Below are positions 5,730-7,176 of a DNA stretch of 7,176 nucleotides, in pieces. This DNA comes from a bacterium (GTDB taxonomy: Bacteria; Thermosulfidibacterota; Thermosulfidibacteria; Thermosulfidibacterales; Thermosulfidibacteraceae), in NCBI GenBank assembly GCA_027022065.1, contig JALVZS010000172.1, positions 1-7,176 on the forward strand, read 5' to 3'. The position numbers and the translations under genes are program-made. The notes under the pieces are model-generated. The model had not been told where the DNA came from and did not search any database. It was given only the letters and a program-made list of their open reading frames with translations. Numbering within the stretch: the first letter of the stretch is position 1; each line of letters opens with the position of its first letter.

Positions 5730-7037
5730 ATGGATTGGAAGGAGTTCGTCAAGGAAGCAACTGATCCCAGAAAGTCTAAGAAGAAGCCTGAGGCCTTAAA
5801 GGATTTGGTGGTTTTGGATCTCAGTTACGGTAGTTTTGCTGGGCTTTTTGCTTCTTCTTTGCTTTCCGAGTTCGGCGCAAGGGTTATCAAAATTGAGCCT
5901 CCGGAGGGAGACATTGCCAGAAAGATGGCTCCCTATGGGCTGAAGATAAACGGAACCTCAATAGCTTACATAGTTGAAGGCAGGAACAAGTACCACATTA
6001 CTTTGAACATAGAGCACTCAAAGGGCAGAGAGATACTGGAGGAGCTGGTTAAGAAGGCTGATGTTCTCATTGAAACCTTCCCCACGGGTTATCTAGATGA
6101 GCTGGAGCTGGGATGGGACAAGCTAAGACTTTTGAACAGCCGCCTTGTGATGTGCTCCATAAAGACATACGGCGAAAAGGGGTATCTGGCGGAGGAAAAG
6201 CAGGTGCCGGAGACACTGGATTACGATGTGGTGGATCAGGCAAGAAGCGGATTTGCCTGGTGCGTGGGAATTCCTGAGGAATATGAGGAGTTTCCCGAAC
6301 ACACCAGGGTGCCTACGAGGATGGGCAACTGGATGGCCCACTACGCTGGCGGCGCCATGGCCGCATTTGTCGTCATGGCGGCCCTGCTCTTTAGGGAGAT
6401 GACGGGAGAGGGGCAGCACATAGACATAAGCCCTGCCGAGGCTCTGATGGCTATGAACAACTACGCCCTCCACTACTACCACCTTACAGGTAGGATTATA
6501 GGCAGGGTTGCCAACTTTGAGCCTGCTGCCTATGCCTACGGCTACTTCCAGGCAAAGGACGGCATGGTGTTCATAGCGGGATATGCGGATCCCAACTGGC
6601 AGGCACTTTGCTCCATCATAAACAGGCCCGATCTCGTTGAGAAATATCCCACTTTAAAGGACAGGACCAATCCGAAAAACTTCATACCCATGACCAGGGA
6701 GATAGAGAAGTTTACCAAGCGGTATACCCGCGAGGAGATTTTGAACATATGGTTGAGCTATAAGGGACCTGGAGTAACGGTGGCTGGAGAGGTGCTGAGA
6801 CCAGATGAAACCGCCAAGTTTGATCACTGGTACGAGAGGGGAGCACTGGTGAAGTTCAAGGACAAGGATTACGGGGAAGTGCTGATTCAGGGGCTTCCTG
6901 CCAAGATGAGTGAAACACCTCCCAGACTCAAGTGGGTCTGCAGGCCTGTTGGTGCGGATAACATTTTGGTGTATAAAGAGCTTTTGGGGTATGATCAGAA
7001 ATACCTTGAGGAGCTGAAGAAGGAGGGCGTTATTTAG
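5730..7037 (+). CDS. Family III CoA-transferase (CaiB/BaiF type), second of two adjacent subunits
   Basis: 435 aa. It shares the family architecture with its neighbour but is clearly diverged, so this is not a recent duplication. Signatures are LKDLVVLDLSYGSFAGLFAS (23-42), FGARVIKIEPPEGDIARKM (48-66), GRNKYHITLNIEHSKGREI (84-102), DVLIETFPTGYLDELELGWD (111-130) and LDYDVVDQARSGFAW (163-177), where D166 aligns with the catalytic aspartate. EMTGEGQHIDISPAEALM (223-240) and RPVGADNILVYKELLGY (405-421) complete the pattern. An insertion-like acidic stretch (IPEEYEEFPEH, 181-191) follows the active-site segment. Both neighbours retain the Asp, so neither is obviously a dead subunit. The gene begins 11 nt after the first one, which implies co-translation in fixed ratio. 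Cytoplasmic; probably acts on the acid imported by the divergent transporter (inference). Confidence 0.9.
   Translation: MDWKEFVKEATDPRKSKKKPEALKDLVVLDLSYGSFAGLFASSLLSEFGARVIKIEPPEGDIARKMAPYGLKINGTSIAYIVEGRNKYHITLNIEHSKGREILEELVKKADVLIETFPTGYLDELELGWDKLRLLNSRLVMCSIKTYGEKGYLAEEKQVPETLDYDVVDQARSGFAWCVGIPEEYEEFPEHTRVPTRMGNWMAHYAGGAMAAFVVMAALLFREMTGEGQHIDISPAEALMAMNNYALHYYHLTGRIIGRVANFEPAAYAYGYFQAKDGMVFIAGYADPNWQALCSIINRPDLVEKYPTLKDRTNPKNFIPMTREIEKFTKRYTREEILNIWLSYKGPGVTVAGEVLRPDETAKFDHWYERGALVKFKDKDYGEVLIQGLPAKMSETPPRLKWVCRPVGADNILVYKELLGYDQKYLEELKKEGVI
7021..7027 (+). promoter_or_regulatory. Likely ribosome-binding site for the Nudix gene
   Basis: AGGAGGG lies inside the last codons of the second CoA-transferase (Lys-Glu-Gly-Val), 13 nt before the TTG at 7041. 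The spacing is longer than ideal, so initiation may be weak or coupled to termination of the upstream gene. Confidence 0.5.
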
Positions 7038-7040
7038 GCG

Positions 7041-7176
7041 TTGAGGAAGACATACTTTCCCTACTATAGGTTCTGCCCTTTTTGCGGAAAAGAGCTTAGG
7101 TGTGATGTGTCAAGGGGATTGAGGCCTTTTTGCCCTTCTTGCGGTTTTGTCCAGTATCTTAATCCCACCGTGGGGG
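7041..7176 (+). CDS. Nudix hydrolase with N-terminal zinc ribbon (partial, cut by window edge)
   Basis: Only the first 45 codons are in the window. The frame is bounded upstream by a TAG two codons before the TTG, and TTG is the only usual start codon ahead of the conserved region, so TTG (read as Met) is the probable start. The product runs (M)RKTYFPYYRF, then CPFCG (residues 12-16), CDVSRGLRPF, CPSCG (30-34) and FVQYLNPTVG. Two CPxCG knuckles followed by the Y-x-NP turn are typical of the zinc ribbon that precedes a Nudix domain in NADH-pyrophosphatase-like and related hydrolases. The Nudix box itself lies beyond the edge, so catalytic competence and substrate cannot be judged. It follows the second CoA-transferase by 3 nt and is probably in the same transcript. 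Confidence 0.72.
   Translation, partial: MRKTYFPYYRFCPFCGKELRCDVSRGLRPFCPSCGFVQYLNPTVG

Noticed and set aside
6123-6482. 119-aa open frame on the minus strand, antisense to the second CoA-transferase
   Set aside because: The composition is low-complexity (His, Val, Gly) and the frame is fully covered by a gene with strong family motifs.

Overview
This 7.2 kb window looks like a chromosomal segment of a moderate-GC bacterium, probably thermophilic and Gram-negative. The reasons are heavy use of AGG/AGA (Arg) and ATA (Ile) codons, Lys/Glu-rich proteins, very short gene spacing, and a solute-binding protein with an ordinary signal peptide and no lipobox. Aquificota or Thermodesulfobacteriota-like lineages would fit, but the genus cannot be read from the sequence. 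No mobile element, CRISPR array, tRNA or rRNA is visible.

Layout: two divergent gene blocks leave a 119-bp intergenic region (4304-4422). The left block is on the minus strand and reads, in transcription order, DsrE-like protein, livK, livH, livM, livG, livF. livF runs off the left edge. Together these encode a complete branched-chain-amino-acid-type (HAAT family) ABC importer: periplasmic binding protein, two permeases and two ATPases. The junctions are 26 and 9 nt gaps, then two 4-nt ATGA overlaps and one 8-nt overlap, which is a tightly coupled operon. The right block is on the plus strand and holds two different family III (CaiB/BaiF) CoA-transferases 11 nt apart. They are followed after 3 nt by the start of a zinc-ribbon Nudix hydrolase that runs off the right edge.

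The intergenic region carries a perfect 6+3+6 inverted repeat (TTGCTA-ATC-TAGCAA). Each arm reads as a -35 hexamer pointing outward, with a plausible -10 hexamer 17 bp downstream in each direction. If real, both operons fire from overlapping divergent promoters built on one palindrome, which could also be a regulator's operator.

Inferred function: an organic acid or amino-acid-like substrate is imported by the Liv-type transporter and converted to a CoA thioester by a CoA-transferase made of two CaiB/BaiF subunits. The known two-subunit precedents are BbsEF (benzylsuccinate) and SmtAB (succinyl-CoA:malate). The substrate is not determinable here. The role of the DsrE-like sulfur-relay-type protein at the head of the transporter operon is unexplained and is the oddest part of the arrangement.
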